DNA of 64,000 bases, from NCBI RefSeq assembly GCF_000332135.1, contig NZ_KB235896.1, forward strand, positions 4,332,356 through 4,396,355, read 5' to 3'. Positions 46,466-57,172 of this stretch are shown one piece after another. Numbering within the stretch: position 1 is the first letter of the stretch; each line of letters begins with the position of its first letter. Both the position numbers and the translations under genes were made by a program. Source of the DNA: Anabaena sp. PCC 7108. Lineage in GTDB: Bacteria > Cyanobacteriota > Cyanobacteriia > Cyanobacteriales > Nostocaceae. The notes beneath the pieces were generated by a model. That model was not told where the DNA came from, ran no database searches, and worked only from the letters and a program-made list of their open reading frames with translations.

Positions 46466-47635
46466 TTAATTAATTATTTCCTTCATTAACTGCTTGGCAT
46501 TCTCTACACACACTTTCCAGTTTAAGCGAGATTGATACTGATTAAAAGATGAATAAGCTAGTTGCTCATATTCACTATAATTTGTCATCGAGTTGATTAT
46601 ATAATCACAATATTCTGAAATGCTGGCATTAACAGAAAATGTTTTTCCATTGAGGTTATCTCTAACCGCTGTTGAAATACCACCAATATTACTTGCTAAA
46701 GAGGGTAAACCAAAAGAACTAGCTTCACAAAATACATGACCAAATGCTTCTGCTCTAGAAGGTAAAATTAGAAAATGAGATTCAGCAAATAAGCTATTGA
46801 TTTTTTCAAATCCTGCCGGTGTTGATTTATCAATAAATCCCATAACTTTCACAAATTTTGGCAAAGGTTGATTAATTATTGGTTGACATCCAACTACTGT
46901 TAATTCAGTATTTAATCCGGCATTATTTAACTCTTGAGCTACTTGAAAAGCAATATTTCCGCCTTTTCTCACCCAGTCAACACCCATAAACAGCAATTTG
47001 CATTTTGTCTTGTTTCTAGAATTAATAATCGCTTTTATATCTTCTCTGGTTCTAGAACATTCTAAATTAGCCCCATAGGGAACTATTTTAATTTTAGACG
47101 CAGGAATACCATAGGTTTGCATAGCATCTTCAGCAGCCCATTCTGAAGTATATATAATTAACTGACAACGATTAAGAGCTTCTGCTTCCATTGCATATAT
47201 ATTTTTAATATTTTCATCACATAGATTCTCCATATATTGATAGAAATTAATCAAAGAACTCAAAGTTGCATCAGTCCATAAAACTAGCGGTTGTTTACAA
47301 TTGAGATTAGCAATCGGTACTATATTATCTGCACATAAAACTATATCTGGATTGCATAAATTCAACTTTTTTTCAATTTGACGAGCATAATTTTTAATAA
47401 CTAATGGTTCTGCCCAACGATAATAATCTTTGTTAAATAAATACTTATAAAAACTCCACTTTGCTTTCGTAAGAACTGCTAATTTTTTTTCAAGTGGGCA
47501 AATATAATTTATTTGTGTAGACTCATCTGTAAGATGTTTGGCAATATAGTATGCAGCTTGGCAGCGTCCCTGTAAATACTTCGGCCAAGAATTTTTATTT
47601 AAAATATCATCAACTGCGACATAAGCTATTTTCAT
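46466..47635 (-). CDS. Family 4 glycosyltransferase
   Basis: The 389-residue GT-B enzyme shows the donor-binding C-terminal half: KCKLLFMGVDWVRKGGNIAF, SHFLILPSRAEAFGHVFCEA and SSFGLPSLASNIGGI, with the EX7E-type Glu pair. The N-terminal half has KIAYVAVDDILNKNSWP. It is the most downstream gene of the 46.5-50.7 kb sugar-transferase cluster and follows a GT2 gene by 13 bp, so one operon is likely. The sugar is unknown. Confidence 0.9.
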   Translation of the reverse strand: MKIAYVAVDDILNKNSWPKYLQGRCQAAYYIAKHLTDESTQINYICPLEKKLAVLTKAKWSFYKYLFNKDYYRWAEPLVIKNYARQIEKKLNLCNPDIVLCADNIVPIANLNCKQPLVLWTDATLSSLINFYQYMENLCDENIKNIYAMEAEALNRCQLIIYTSEWAAEDAMQTYGIPASKIKIVPYGANLECSRTREDIKAIINSRNKTKCKLLFMGVDWVRKGGNIAFQVAQELNNAGLNTELTVVGCQPIINQPLPKFVKVMGFIDKSTPAGFEKINSLFAESHFLILPSRAEAFGHVFCEASSFGLPSLASNIGGISTAVRDNLNGKTFSVNASISEYCDYIINSMTNYSEYEQLAYSSFNQYQSRLNWKVCVENAKQLMKEIIN

Positions 47636-47648
47636 AATTTAATTCCTA

Positions 47649-48629
47649 TTAGTGAGTTTTTATATAGCCAAAAAATGTACTAATATTAGATATTTGGGGG
47701 AATTTATTTAGTAATAATGTTGCTTGGCTAGGAGTTAGGATAGTCAAAATTAGCAGTTTCAAAAAAGATTTATATATAATCGGTTTACCAAGAATAGTGA
47801 TATCTGTCATTACAGTCTGCAATAAGATTCGAGTTGCTTGGATTGTATTTTGTTTTCCGGGAGTCACTGACAATGCTTTATAACTAAGATATTTATATAA
47901 ATTAGCCACTCTATATGGTTTAAGATAATGCAAAGCTGCATCAGCATTGGCAAATGATTTTTCTATAATCTTTAAGTTAGATACCTCTAATCCTGAAATA
48001 TTAGAAGATTTTGAGTTGGCAGATATCCGATAAAAAACTTGTACTTTTGGTACAAAAATAAAATGATAACGAGCAGCTAAACGTAACCACATATCAGTAT
48101 CTTCTGCATTAGTAAGCGTTTCATCAAAATTACCTACTTCGACAAAAGTATCAGAGCGAATCATGGCATTAGAACCGCTACCAATAAAATCATCTAATAA
48201 TAGTTTTGCATAAACATCACCTTTCCAAATAGCATGACTACATGGTCTAAAAAACTTACCCTGTTCGTCAATAGCATCAGTCCAACTATAGGCTACTCCA
48301 GTTTGGGGATTTTCTTTAAGTGCTTTATATTGTAGTTCCAGTTTATCTGGTTTCCAAAGATCATCCGCATCTAAAAAGGAAATAAATTCACCACCAGCAT
48401 GAGTTAATCCACGATTTCTATTAATTGCTACATTTGCTTTTGGATAGTTATGTATTTTTATTCTTTGATCTTGAATACTAGAAACTATTTCTAATGTTCT
48501 ATCAGTGGAATCTGAATTTATAACAATCACTTCAAAGTGAGAATATGTTTGTTGTAAAATAGATTCTATAGTTTCTCTGATTGTTTTTGCACCATTATAT
48601 ACAGGGATAACTACAGAAATTAGTTCCAT
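47649..48629 (-). CDS. Family 2 glycosyltransferase, tandem duplicate B
   Basis: The 326-residue enzyme (ATG 48629; the frame upstream adds 20 unlike residues) starts MELISVVIPVYNGAKTIRE with VIVINSDSTDRTLEI and a DADD metal site in ISFLDADDLWKPDKLE. The first about 140 residues are nearly identical to the neighbouring gene at 48773 while the C-terminal half diverges. Acceptor specificity probably differs. Confidence 0.9.
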   Translation of the reverse strand: MELISVVIPVYNGAKTIRETIESILQQTYSHFEVIVINSDSTDRTLEIVSSIQDQRIKIHNYPKANVAINRNRGLTHAGGEFISFLDADDLWKPDKLELQYKALKENPQTGVAYSWTDAIDEQGKFFRPCSHAIWKGDVYAKLLLDDFIGSGSNAMIRSDTFVEVGNFDETLTNAEDTDMWLRLAARYHFIFVPKVQVFYRISANSKSSNISGLEVSNLKIIEKSFANADAALHYLKPYRVANLYKYLSYKALSVTPGKQNTIQATRILLQTVMTDITILGKPIIYKSFLKLLILTILTPSQATLLLNKFPQISNISTFFGYIKTH

Positions 48630-48772
48630 AATAATTAAGTGATGATTTCTTTCATTTATACAGTTAAGTAACTTAGGGCAGAATTGCAATCTCGAATCTT
48701 TTTGCGTGTAATATCATACTTGCTTTCACGACAAAATACATTGAGAATATATTCACTATTTTCATACATTTT

Positions 48773-49765
48773 TCAATCATAATCAATTTTCACATAGCCA
48801 AATATTGTCTTCATATTAAATAATGAAGGAAATTTATTCATTAATAAATTGGCTAATGGGGTAGGCAGTAACACCATAACAGCAAATTTTAACCAAGCTT
48901 TATATATGACTCGCTTTTGTAGAAGTTTCGGATCTGTTTTAACTGTTTGCCATAAAATTCTCCCCACTACTAGGTTATTTTGTTTTCCTGGAGCTACGTC
49001 TAGTGTTTTATAACATAGATATTTATAATAATTAGCTACTGCTTGTGGTTTGAGATGCTGTAGAGATGCGGCTTTTTTATCTTTGAAAGCACTCTGAATA
49101 ACTTGTAATCGTGATGCTTCCATTGCCAAAATGTTAGATGACATAGAATTAGGATGAATCCGGTATAAAATTTGTACTTTTGGAACACAGGTAAAATTGG
49201 TTATTGCGGCTAAACGTATATATATATCAATATCTTCAGTATAATAGATTAGAGATTCATTAAAACCACCAACTCTAGCTAAAATAGCCTTATAAACCAT
49301 GATATTAGAACCACTGCCAAGAAAATTCTGGAGCAGAACTTTTGTATAAACATCACCTTCCCAAATAGCATGATTAAACTCACCCAGATATTTTCCTGAT
49401 TCGTTAATCGCATCAGTCCAACTATAGGCTACTCCAGCTTGAGTATTTTCTTTAAGTGCTTTATGTTGTGCTTCCAGTTTATCTGGTGTCCACAGATCAT
49501 CGGCATCTAAAAAGGAAATAAATTCACCACTAACATGAGTTAATCCGCGATTCCTATTAACTGCTGCATTTCCTTTTGGATAGTTATATATTTTGATTCT
49601 TTCATCTTGAATACTAGAAACTATTTCTAATGTCCCATCAGTAGAATCTGAATTTATAACAATCACTTCAAAGTGAGAATATGTTTGTTGTAAAACAGAC
49701 TCTATAGTTTCTTTGATTGTTTTTGCCCCATTATAGACAGGGATAACTACAGAAATTAGTTCCAT
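48773..49765 (-). CDS. Family 2 glycosyltransferase, tandem duplicate A
   Basis: The 330-residue GT-A enzyme has MELISVVIPVYNGAKTIKE, VINSDSTDGTLEI and FLDADDLWTPDKLE. It lies five bases after the HpsE-like gene upstream, so it is translationally linked to it. It is the duplication partner of 47649-48629. Confidence 0.91.
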   Translation of the reverse strand: MELISVVIPVYNGAKTIKETIESVLQQTYSHFEVIVINSDSTDGTLEIVSSIQDERIKIYNYPKGNAAVNRNRGLTHVSGEFISFLDADDLWTPDKLEAQHKALKENTQAGVAYSWTDAINESGKYLGEFNHAIWEGDVYTKVLLQNFLGSGSNIMVYKAILARVGGFNESLIYYTEDIDIYIRLAAITNFTCVPKVQILYRIHPNSMSSNILAMEASRLQVIQSAFKDKKAASLQHLKPQAVANYYKYLCYKTLDVAPGKQNNLVVGRILWQTVKTDPKLLQKRVIYKAWLKFAVMVLLPTPLANLLMNKFPSLFNMKTIFGYVKIDYD

Positions 49766-49770
49766 AATAA

Positions 49771-50742
49771 TTACGTGATGAATTTTTGGAAAAATCTTCT
49801 AATTTTTAAAGTTTCTAAATAAAAAGGACTAATCATCGTGCTTCTTAGTCGCTCTAGTTCACAAGCAGTAAGAATGTCGCTGTTTATCAGTTTATAGTAA
49901 CGAATATAATATAATACGAACTTACGTAAATCATTAACAAAATAGGCGAAAAAAGCAAAAGGTCTTTGCCAAATTGGTAATATCAACATTCGTAAATGAT
50001 GACGAGCTAAACCAACGGATTGCATAATAGAAATTAAGTAATTTCGTTCTAACCGTGATGCTGGAATAATATGCTCTATTTGCATGGCTGGATTATACCA
50101 AATTTCCCAACCAGCTTTTTGGATATAACATAAAGCTTCAGCATCTTCACTACCTAACATTGATGAACCAACTCTACCAATCAAAAATGGTTGTTTGGGA
50201 ACATTATCTTGCCATGCTTGACGACGAACAACTAACCCAGCAGTTGGCGGAAATCCCTGCTTTCGGGGTTCAAATAAATGGGGTTTTTCACCTCTTTCTG
50301 TAATTGCTAGATAGAATATGATTGGTTTAATATTTTCTGGAGGATTCACTTCAAACTTACCACTGATTCTACTAGCTATAGCTCCAGCATGAGGATTATT
50401 TACAGCAAATTTGTAAGACTCTAAAATCCAATTAGGTGCAGGTAAATTATCATCATCTAAGAAACAGATAATTTCACTTTGTGCTTCTTGAATAGCTTTG
50501 GCTCTAGCGAAGGCTGCACCTTGTTGAATCTCCGATAAATACTTTAACAAATATGGCTGATTCCAGTTAGCTTGGTAATTTTGAACTAACTGTGCTGTGC
50601 CATCTTTACTGTTATTATCAACAACTAAAATTTCCCAATTCAGGTTTTCTATCCCCTGTTGGCTTTGCAAATGCTCTATAACTTTGGGTAAACGGCTTTC
50701 CCCGTTATAGGTAGGTATAGCAACAGTCAAATCAAGAGACAT
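49771..50742 (-). CDS. HpsE-like family 2 glycosyltransferase (second copy)
   Basis: The 323-residue enzyme starts SLDLTVAIPTYNGESRLPKV and has WEILVVDNNSKDGTAQLV, ICFLDDDNLPAPNW, GSEDAEALCYIQKAGWEIWY. It is clearly a paralogue of 34550-35512 and belongs to the HpsE group. It heads the four-gene transferase cluster outside the main hps locus, which suggests that this cluster also serves an exopolysaccharide. Upstream is clpB, on the same strand, 78 bp away. Confidence 0.9.
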   Translation of the reverse strand: MSLDLTVAIPTYNGESRLPKVIEHLQSQQGIENLNWEILVVDNNSKDGTAQLVQNYQANWNQPYLLKYLSEIQQGAAFARAKAIQEAQSEIICFLDDDNLPAPNWILESYKFAVNNPHAGAIASRISGKFEVNPPENIKPIIFYLAITERGEKPHLFEPRKQGFPPTAGLVVRRQAWQDNVPKQPFLIGRVGSSMLGSEDAEALCYIQKAGWEIWYNPAMQIEHIIPASRLERNYLISIMQSVGLARHHLRMLILPIWQRPFAFFAYFVNDLRKFVLYYIRYYKLINSDILTACELERLRSTMISPFYLETLKIRRFFQKFIT

Positions 50743-50820
50743 GATTATTTACTGAGTATAGATAAAAACAGTTGTATCTCATATTCGGCAAGCGGATTTA
50801 AGGCTTGCACTTGGTATATT

Positions 50821-53496
50821 TTACAATTCCGATGATGCTTCTAACAACTTTACAGTAGCAGGTACGGATATAGGTGCTTTTTTATTAAAAGTTAAACCAG
50901 TTTCAGACATACCAATAATAATTGTATCCCCAGAAACAAAGGTATTCTCCAGTAACTTGGTAGCCAGAGGGTTTTCAACTTCTCTCTGAATCGAGCGCTT
51001 TAATGGACGTGCGCCATAAACTGGATCATAACCAGCTTCTACAAGATGATCACAAGCAGCTTGAGATATCTCAAAGGAGATTTTCTGCTCTTTAAGGAGA
51101 TTTTCTACCCGTTTGAGTTGAATACGAATAATATGCCGCATTTCTGAACGATTAAGGGTATGGAAAAGAATTAAGTCATCGATGCGGTTGAGAAATTCAG
51201 GGCGAAAGTGACTACGTAAGCCATCCATTACCTTATTACGCATCATATCATACTTTGAGTCATCACCAGATACATCAAGAATATACTCACTGCCGATGTT
51301 GCTAGTCATGACTATGACAGTATTCCGAAAATCTACTGCTCTTCCTTGGGAATCAGTAACTCTACCATCATCCAACACCTGCAACAAAATATTAAATACA
51401 TCAGGATGTGCTTTTTCTACTTCATCCAAAAGCACCACAGAATAGGGATGTCGGCGAATTGCTTCGGAAAGTTGACCACCTTCTTCATAACCGACATATC
51501 CAGGAGGCGCACCCACAAGACGGGAAACTGAGTGTTTTTCCATGTACTCGGACATATCCAAACGCACTAAAGCATCATCAGAATCAAAGAGAAACTGAGC
51601 TAAGGCGCGGGCGAGTTCTGTTTTACCCACTCCAGTTGGTCCCATAAACAAAAATGAACCAATGGGTCGAGAGGGGTCTTTCATGCCCGCACGGGCGCGA
51701 CGAATAGCCGCAGAGACGGCGGAAACAGCTTCTTCTTGACCAATTACCCTTTCATGTAAGTGACTTTCTAGTTTTAGTAATTTTTGCCGTTCTGATTCCA
51801 AAAGCCGATTGACGGGGATTCCTGTCCATTTGGCGACAATTTCGGCAATATCAGCTTCGGTAACTTGTTCGCGCAACAAAGTAGAACCTTGGGTTTGAAT
51901 TGCTGAAAGTTCCGCTTCTTTGGTTTCAAGATCATGCTGTACTCCCTCCAATTTACCGTACCTGAGTATGGCAGTTTTTTCATGGTCATACGCGCGTTCT
52001 GCTTGCTCAATTTGCACTCGTAAAGCTTCTTCTTCTTTCTTTAAAGCACTAATAGCTTCTAATAGCTGCTTTTCTCCTTGCCATTGCTCATTAAATTTTT
52101 GCTGTTTAACCGTTAATGTGCTAATTTCTTCCTCAATCCGGTCTAAACGCTCTTTTGTTTGAGCAGTACCATTTTCTTCTCTAGTTAATGACACCTTTTC
52201 CATTTTCAGCTGCATTAAACGTCTGTCAATGGTTTCTAATTCCGCTGGTTTGGAGGTAATCTCCATTTTCAATTTCGCTGCGGCTTCGTCTACTAAGTCA
52301 ATAGCTTTATCGGGTAGAAACCTGTCAGCAATGTAACGCGCTGATAATGTTGCTGCTGCGACTAAAGCAGAATCAGATATTTTCACATTATGATGCACTT
52401 CATAACGTTCTTTTAAGCCCCGCAGGATCGAAATTGTATTTTCTACGCTTGGTTGGTCTACATATACTTGTTGAAAACGGCGTTCAAGTGCAGCATCTTT
52501 TTCAATGTGTTTGCGATATTCATCTAAAGTAGTCGCCCCAATACAACGCAATTCGCCCCGCGCCAACATAGGTTTAAGCAAGTTTCCAGCATCCATTGAG
52601 CCTTGTTGGTTAGCACCAGCACCGACGACGGTATGAAGTTCGTCAATAAAGAGAACTATTTGCCCGTTAGATTCAATAACTTCACGGAGGACATTTTTTA
52701 AACGGTCTTCAAACTCACCTCGGTATTTTGCCCCAGCAATCAAACTACCGATATCTAAAGAAATCAATTGGCGGTTTTTCAGCGATTCAGGAACGTCACC
52801 ATTTACCATTCTTTGGGCTAAAGCTTCAGCGATCGCTGTTTTACCAACTCCAGGTTCACCAATCAAAACAGGGTTATTTTTGCTACGACGTGATAATACT
52901 TGAATTACCCGACGAATTTCATCATCTCGGCCAATCACAGGATCTAATTTTCCCGCTTTTGCCCGTTCTGTCAAATCTATTCCAAATCGTTTTAATGCTT
53001 CATAGGGTGCATCCGTAGATTCTGCTTCTCCCACCTTTTGAGTAACTTTTTGGGTAGCGCGAACAGTTTTGACAGCAGCTTCTAACTTGGCGATATCTAC
53101 ACTTAAGCCTTTAAATATCCTTCTACCAATGCGTTCATCTTCCGCAAAAGCCAGGAGTATATGCCCTTCGGCAATTTCCTCATTTCTCATTCTGGCACGA
53201 ATTTCTTCAGCACGGTCAAGTAGCAAATCTAAATTGCGCCCTAAGTAAAGTTGATCACTTTTACCAACTTTTGGCTGACGTTGGGTATAAGCTTCTAGTT
53301 GCTGTTGCAAGCGAGCAGGATCAACTTCAGCACGAGTGAGAATATTGGTAGCTAGACTAGTAGGTTCTTCTAAGAGAGCAATAATTAAATGTTCAACTTC
53401 TAATTGCTGTTGTTGATAAGCACGGACTATATCCTGAGATTTAGTAATGGCTTCCCAGGCTGTATCAGTAAATTTATTAGGATCTGTAGGCTGCAT
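50821..53496 (-). CDS. clpB: ATP-dependent disaggregase ClpB
   Basis: The 891-residue Hsp100 protein has the N-domain, two AAA+ modules with Walker [10 protein letters not shown] and GPTGVGKTE, Walker [11 protein letters not shown] and [10 protein letters not shown], and the middle coiled-coil domain (about 400-520) needed for DnaK cooperation. The C-terminal part has NRIDDLILF and [18 protein letters not shown]. The C-terminus is some 15-20 residues longer than E. coli ClpB. Many cyanobacteria carry two clpB genes; which one this is cannot be told. Confidence 0.97.
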   Translation of the reverse strand: MQPTDPNKFTDTAWEAITKSQDIVRAYQQQQLEVEHLIIALLEEPTSLATNILTRAEVDPARLQQQLEAYTQRQPKVGKSDQLYLGRNLDLLLDRAEEIRARMRNEEIAEGHILLAFAEDERIGRRIFKGLSVDIAKLEAAVKTVRATQKVTQKVGEAESTDAPYEALKRFGIDLTERAKAGKLDPVIGRDDEIRRVIQVLSRRSKNNPVLIGEPGVGKTAIAEALAQRMVNGDVPESLKNRQLISLDIGSLIAGAKYRGEFEDRLKNVLREVIESNGQIVLFIDELHTVVGAGANQQGSMDAGNLLKPMLARGELRCIGATTLDEYRKHIEKDAALERRFQQVYVDQPSVENTISILRGLKERYEVHHNVKISDSALVAAATLSARYIADRFLPDKAIDLVDEAAAKLKMEITSKPAELETIDRRLMQLKMEKVSLTREENGTAQTKERLDRIEEEISTLTVKQQKFNEQWQGEKQLLEAISALKKEEEALRVQIEQAERAYDHEKTAILRYGKLEGVQHDLETKEAELSAIQTQGSTLLREQVTEADIAEIVAKWTGIPVNRLLESERQKLLKLESHLHERVIGQEEAVSAVSAAIRRARAGMKDPSRPIGSFLFMGPTGVGKTELARALAQFLFDSDDALVRLDMSEYMEKHSVSRLVGAPPGYVGYEEGGQLSEAIRRHPYSVVLLDEVEKAHPDVFNILLQVLDDGRVTDSQGRAVDFRNTVIVMTSNIGSEYILDVSGDDSKYDMMRNKVMDGLRSHFRPEFLNRIDDLILFHTLNRSEMRHIIRIQLKRVENLLKEQKISFEISQAACDHLVEAGYDPVYGARPLKRSIQREVENPLATKLLENTFVSGDTIIIGMSETGLTFNKKAPISVPATVKLLEASSEL

Positions 53497-53502
53497 CTTC
53501 AG

Positions 53503-53560
53503 AATTTTAGATTTGTGATTTTAGATTTGTGATTTTAGATTTGTGATTTTAGATTTGTAA
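53503..53560. repeat. 14-bp tandem repeat (GATTTTAGATTTGT)
   Basis: Four copies of a 14-bp unit (twice seven) lie just upstream of the clpB start codon, seven bases from the ATG. It occupies the position of the leader and could affect clpB expression. Confidence 0.9.
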
Positions 53561-53777
53561 TTTTAATTTAGGATTTGGTGATTGCTACAGGAAGCAGAAA
53601 AATATACTCCATATTTCATACATTTTCGATGATCTCCGGTTAGAGTCTTTAATTATATACTCAAATTATTTTGCTAATAATTTCCCCACCATCAAGATTG
53701 AGGATGGGGATATCTCTGAAATTTTGACTTAAAATTTACTGACTTACAAGCTATTTAGGTAATTCTTATTGAGTAGA

Positions 53778-54170
53778 TCAGCTTTGCCTATTCATTTGAA
53801 TTAGTTCAATTTTATACCCATCTGGATCTTCAACAAAAGCAATTACTGTCGAACCATGTTTCATTGGGCCTGGTTCCCGGACAACTTTACCACCACGATT
53901 TTTGATTTCTTCACAGGTGCTGTAAATATCATCCACACCTAGGGCAATATGACCGTAAGCAGTCCCTAACTCGTACTTTTCTACTCCCCAGTTATAGGTT
54001 AGTTCAATTACTGCTTGTTCACTTTCCTCTGCGTAGCCGACAAAAGCCAGGGTAAATTCTCCACCGGGGTAATCTTTGCGTCGGAGTAATTTCATTCCTA
54101 GAAGTTCGCAGTAAAATTTTAAGGATTCTTCCAGGTTGCTTACTCTTAGCATTGTGTGTAGTAATCGCAT
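53778..54170 (-). CDS. gloA: Lactoylglutathione lyase (glyoxalase I)
   Basis: This metalloenzyme detoxifies methylglyoxal by converting its glutathione hemithioacetal. The 130-residue protein keeps all four metal ligands of GloA: His5, Glu56, His74 and Glu122 (in YKIELIQ). [20 protein letters not shown] and [12 protein letters not shown] are typical. It is monocistronic and of normal length. Confidence 0.95.
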   Translation of the reverse strand: MRLLHTMLRVSNLEESLKFYCELLGMKLLRRKDYPGGEFTLAFVGYAEESEQAVIELTYNWGVEKYELGTAYGHIALGVDDIYSTCEEIKNRGGKVVREPGPMKHGSTVIAFVEDPDGYKIELIQMNRQS

Positions 54171-54567
54171 ATTGACCTTTTGTTTATTTTGTTTAGTTCT
54201 TATACCATTTCTTTATGAGGCTGCGCTTAATTTTATAACCTTGTCTTTTTCTTCTCTGTGTCCTCTGCGTCTCTGTGGTTCGTTCCTCTTTGAATTTGGC
54301 GCATCTTTATACAGAATTGGTATTACTTATATTTTATTCCTCATCAAGAAATTCTCCAAAAACCACTTCAAGCTTTGATGTTAATAAAAATACTAAATAA
54401 ATAATCTCCTAGTGATGCTTACAGTTCGTCTAGGGTTCTGTAGGAAGCACTATTTAAGACTTTACCGTTTAAAAATCTGAAATTAACCTAGATAGTATGG
54501 TAGGTAATTTGATTTTTACCTACCGCCCCATTTTTACTCTTTTGAGGAAGAGAGTAGAAAATAGAAC
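54171..54567. other. 397-bp region between gloA and psaK
   Basis: It has a TCTGTGTCCTCTGCGTCTCT repeat fragment at about 54255-54276. The same kind of CTTTGCG/CTCTGCGTCT repeat is at 17815-17850 and 62965-63005. A hairpin at 54499-54524 follows psaK. No gene is seen. Confidence 0.55.
54499..54524 (-). terminator. Hairpin after psaK
   Basis: GGTAGGTAA and TTACCTACC pair perfectly over nine bases around an eight-base loop, 44 bases after the psaK stop. No clear T run follows on the minus strand, so it may be a terminator or an RNA-stabilising end. Confidence 0.5.
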
Positions 54568-54822
54568 TTATAAACGACCAATATTAGTCAGTCCTAAAAC
54601 AATACCAATACCAATCACATGACCAAAAGCCATTGCACCAATAAAGGTGGGAATGCTAATGGGGAGTAAAGGCATCTGTGGACCAACTTTGGGATATTTA
54701 ATCGCAAAACTTAGTAGCAGTACTACTAGGCTGCTGGCACTGATAATGATACCTACTGTAGGACTCCACACGGGTGTTGCGGGAACTGATGCAGCAGCTG
54801 TTAGTAAGATAGATGAGATCAA
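54568..54822 (-). CDS. psaK: Photosystem I subunit PsaK
   Basis: This is a peripheral two-helix subunit of photosystem I. The 84 residues show the PsaK landmarks WSPTVGIIISASSLVVLLLS, AIKYPKVGPQMP and FGHVIGIGIVLGL. The start is TTG at 54822; no ATG fits, and GAGGAG lies eight bases before it, so the TTG is well supported. A short N-terminal leader (ISSILLTAAASVPATP) is as in other PsaK precursors. Cyanobacteria often have several psaK copies; only this one is in the window. Confidence 0.94.
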   Translation of the reverse strand: MISSILLTAAASVPATPVWSPTVGIIISASSLVVLLLSFAIKYPKVGPQMPLLPISIPTFIGAMAFGHVIGIGIVLGLTNIGRL

Positions 54823-54959
54823 AGTGTATTCTCCTCAATGAAATAATGAATGTAAGCCTACAAAATTATAAAATTACACAGCACAAAGCAAAAGTTTTTG
54901 ACTTAGCTGAGGCTCAATTTGTGATGATTTGTGATGATTTGTAATTTTTCAGGCTTACA

Positions 54960-55589
54960 ATGCGGGTTAAAATTTGCGGTATTACTCAACCACAGCAGTC
55001 TATAGCGATAACGACTCTTGGTGCAACAGCACTAGGTTTTATTTGCGTACCTACCTCACCTCGCTACGTCACCATAGATCAAATCCAGGCAGCAGTAGCA
55101 GAACTCCCTAGCCATATTGATAAAATTGGTGTTTTCGCCAACAGTAGCATTGACCAAATTAGCGAGACAGTGAGGAAATCTGAATTGACAGGTGTCCAGT
55201 TGCACGGAGATGAATCACCAGAGTTTTGCTATCAATTGCGTATCAGCTTACCCCAGGTGGAAATAATTAAAGCCATGAGAGTTCGCAGTTTAGAGCATTT
55301 ACAAACAGTGACTAACTACACCAAATTTGTAGATACTTTACTACTTGATGCCTATCATCCTCAACAGCTAGGGGGTACAGGTAAAACCTTAGACTGGCAG
55401 ATGCTACAGGAATTCAGCCCTGCTTGTCCTTGGTTTTTGGCTGGAGGACTGACACCAGATAATATTGTGGAGGCTTTAAGCCAGGTAAAACCCAGTGGTA
55501 TTGATTTATCAAGCGGTGTCGAACGTTCACCAGGTGATAAAGATTTGGACAAAGTAGCTTTATTGTTTCAAAGGCTAGGTGACAGGTGA
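54960..55589 (+). CDS. trpF: Phosphoribosylanthranilate isomerase
   Basis: The enzyme catalyses the Amadori rearrangement in tryptophan synthesis. The 209 residues form a TIM barrel starting [15 protein letters not shown] with the catalytic Cys7, then the general-acid Asp in [31 protein letters not shown] and [16 protein letters not shown] follow. It is on the plus strand and converges with folE. trp genes are scattered in cyanobacteria, so a lone trpF is normal. Confidence 0.97.
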   Translation: MRVKICGITQPQQSIAITTLGATALGFICVPTSPRYVTIDQIQAAVAELPSHIDKIGVFANSSIDQISETVRKSELTGVQLHGDESPEFCYQLRISLPQVEIIKAMRVRSLEHLQTVTNYTKFVDTLLLDAYHPQQLGGTGKTLDWQMLQEFSPACPWFLAGGLTPDNIVEALSQVKPSGIDLSSGVERSPGDKDLDKVALLFQRLGDR

Positions 55590-55653
55590 CAGAATAAAGA
55601 TCAATAAATAAATACTATTCTGCATCTCCTCCTGCTCCCCTGGTCCCTAGTCC

Positions 55654-56361
55654 CTAAAAGAATGATGCTTGGTGGCGAATCAAGTTGAAAAATTCTTCGC
55701 GGGTTTTTTGCTCTTCTTGGAATACACCCACCATAGAACTGGTGACTGTCCAAGAACCTGGTTTCTGTACACCCCTCATCACCATGCACATATGGGAGGC
55801 TTCCATGACCACAGCAACACCCTTAGGTTCAAGAATGGTCTGAACTGCTTCAGCGATTTGTCGAGTTAGCCTTTCTTGTACTTGCAACCTGCGAGAATAC
55901 ATCTCTACAATCCGCGCCAGCTTACTCAATCCCACAACTTTCTGATTAGGGATATAAGCAACGTGCGCTCTGCCCATAAATGGCAGCATATGATGTTCAC
56001 ACAGACTAAAGAAGTTAATATCTCTTACTAGCACCATCTCGTCATGGCCTTCGTCAAAGATGGCACCATTGACGAGTGTTTCTAGAGATTGGTTGTAGCC
56101 ACTGGTCAAAAACTGCATGGCTTCGGCTACTCGCTTGGGTGTTTTGAGAAGTCCTTCCCGTTCTGGATCTTCGCCAACGCCTACTAGCATTGCCCGCACG
56201 GCTTCCATCATTTGCTCCATATTTTCCTCTGTAGGCGGATGCAAATCTGGTTCTCGCCCATCATGTGTATTACGGTCAGGTCTGGGATTGATGGCTTCTG
56301 CTAAGTCAGGAATTAAAGGAGATGTCGAGTGATTGGAACCGTTGGAACTAGCGATAGTCAT
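55654..56361 (-). CDS. folE: GTP cyclohydrolase I
   Basis: This enzyme forms dihydroneopterin triphosphate, the first step to folate and biopterin-type pterins. From ATG 56361 the protein has 235 residues. Zinc ligands are Cys and His of [12 protein letters not shown] and Cys of [29 protein letters not shown] is the family signature. The frame extends 26 codons upstream, but these are translated GGTAATT repeats and are not used. It follows the SDR gene on the same strand. Confidence 0.96.
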   Translation of the reverse strand: MTIASSNGSNHSTSPLIPDLAEAINPRPDRNTHDGREPDLHPPTEENMEQMMEAVRAMLVGVGEDPEREGLLKTPKRVAEAMQFLTSGYNQSLETLVNGAIFDEGHDEMVLVRDINFFSLCEHHMLPFMGRAHVAYIPNQKVVGLSKLARIVEMYSRRLQVQERLTRQIAEAVQTILEPKGVAVVMEASHMCMVMRGVQKPGSWTVTSSMVGVFQEEQKTREEFFNLIRHQASFF

Positions 56362-56372
56362 GATTGAATTAT

Positions 56373-56416
56373 GGTAATTGGTAATTGGTAATTGGTAATT
56401 GGTAATTGGTAATTGG
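56373..56416. repeat. Heptanucleotide tandem repeat GGTAATT (STRR type)
   Basis: About six copies of GGTAATT lie 11 bases upstream of the folE start. The repeat is transcribed if folE is read with the SDR gene. Confidence 0.93.
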
Positions 56417-56446
56417 GCATGAAAAAATAAATGACTCAATTACCGA

Positions 56447-57172
56447 TTAGAGAATGCCCGCATTCGACATCAAAATTAATTCTTCAATAACTGCCTGTTG
56501 TGGTAGTAAGACAGTGTGGAGAATTGTCTGAGCTACAATTTCTGGGGTTAACATTTTTGAACGGTCAAAATTAGCATGAACTGTTTCTGTGTCCCAAAGT
56601 TCAGTATTGACCGAGCCAGGACAAATAGCCGTTACACGTATGCCGTGAACCCGTTCTTCTTGAGCTAGAGTTTGAGAAAGAGCTAGTAAGCCAGCTTTGC
56701 TAACGCAGTAGGCTCCCCAACCAGCAAAGGCTTGTTTGGCTGCTATGGAGGCAACATTGATGATTGTGCCACTGCCTCGCTGCCGCATTTCTGGCAAAAT
56801 TCCCATCATGCACTGAAAGACGCTGGTGAGATTTAAGTTCATCACTTGCTGCCAGTCTTCGAGGGGGATTTCGCTTAAATTGGCTGTGTAAGCCATGCCA
56901 GCATTGTTGACCAGAATGTCTATGTTGCCGAATTCAAGAGCGATCGCTTGGATTTTTGCTTGTACTTGGGAAACACAAGCTAAGTCCACAGTGAAGGCTT
57001 TTGCTTCTACACCCATTTCTGTGGCTATTTTTGCCACAGCCTCCAATTTATCCCCAGAACGGCTGACTAAGGCGACATCTATTCCTGCCTTTGCAAAGGC
57101 CAAAGCCGTTGCTTTCCCAATTCCGCTGCTTGCTCCAGTAATCAGAGCGCGTTGTTTTTGCTCAAAACTCAT
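56447..57172 (-). CDS. Short-chain dehydrogenase/reductase
   Basis: The 241-residue NAD(P)H-dependent enzyme (ATG 57172, GGGAGA upstream; the frame adds 12 residues) has TGASSGIGKATALAFA, NNAGMAYT, the catalytic Ser in INVASIAAK and YxxxK in GAYCVSKAG. It resembles 3-ketoacyl-ACP reductase and sepiapterin reductase-type SDRs. In cyanobacteria it is found between accA and folE in the alkane block. The substrate is unknown. Confidence 0.93.
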   Translation of the reverse strand: MSFEQKQRALITGASSGIGKATALAFAKAGIDVALVSRSGDKLEAVAKIATEMGVEAKAFTVDLACVSQVQAKIQAIALEFGNIDILVNNAGMAYTANLSEIPLEDWQQVMNLNLTSVFQCMMGILPEMRQRGSGTIINVASIAAKQAFAGWGAYCVSKAGLLALSQTLAQEERVHGIRVTAICPGSVNTELWDTETVHANFDRSKMLTPEIVAQTILHTVLLPQQAVIEELILMSNAGIL

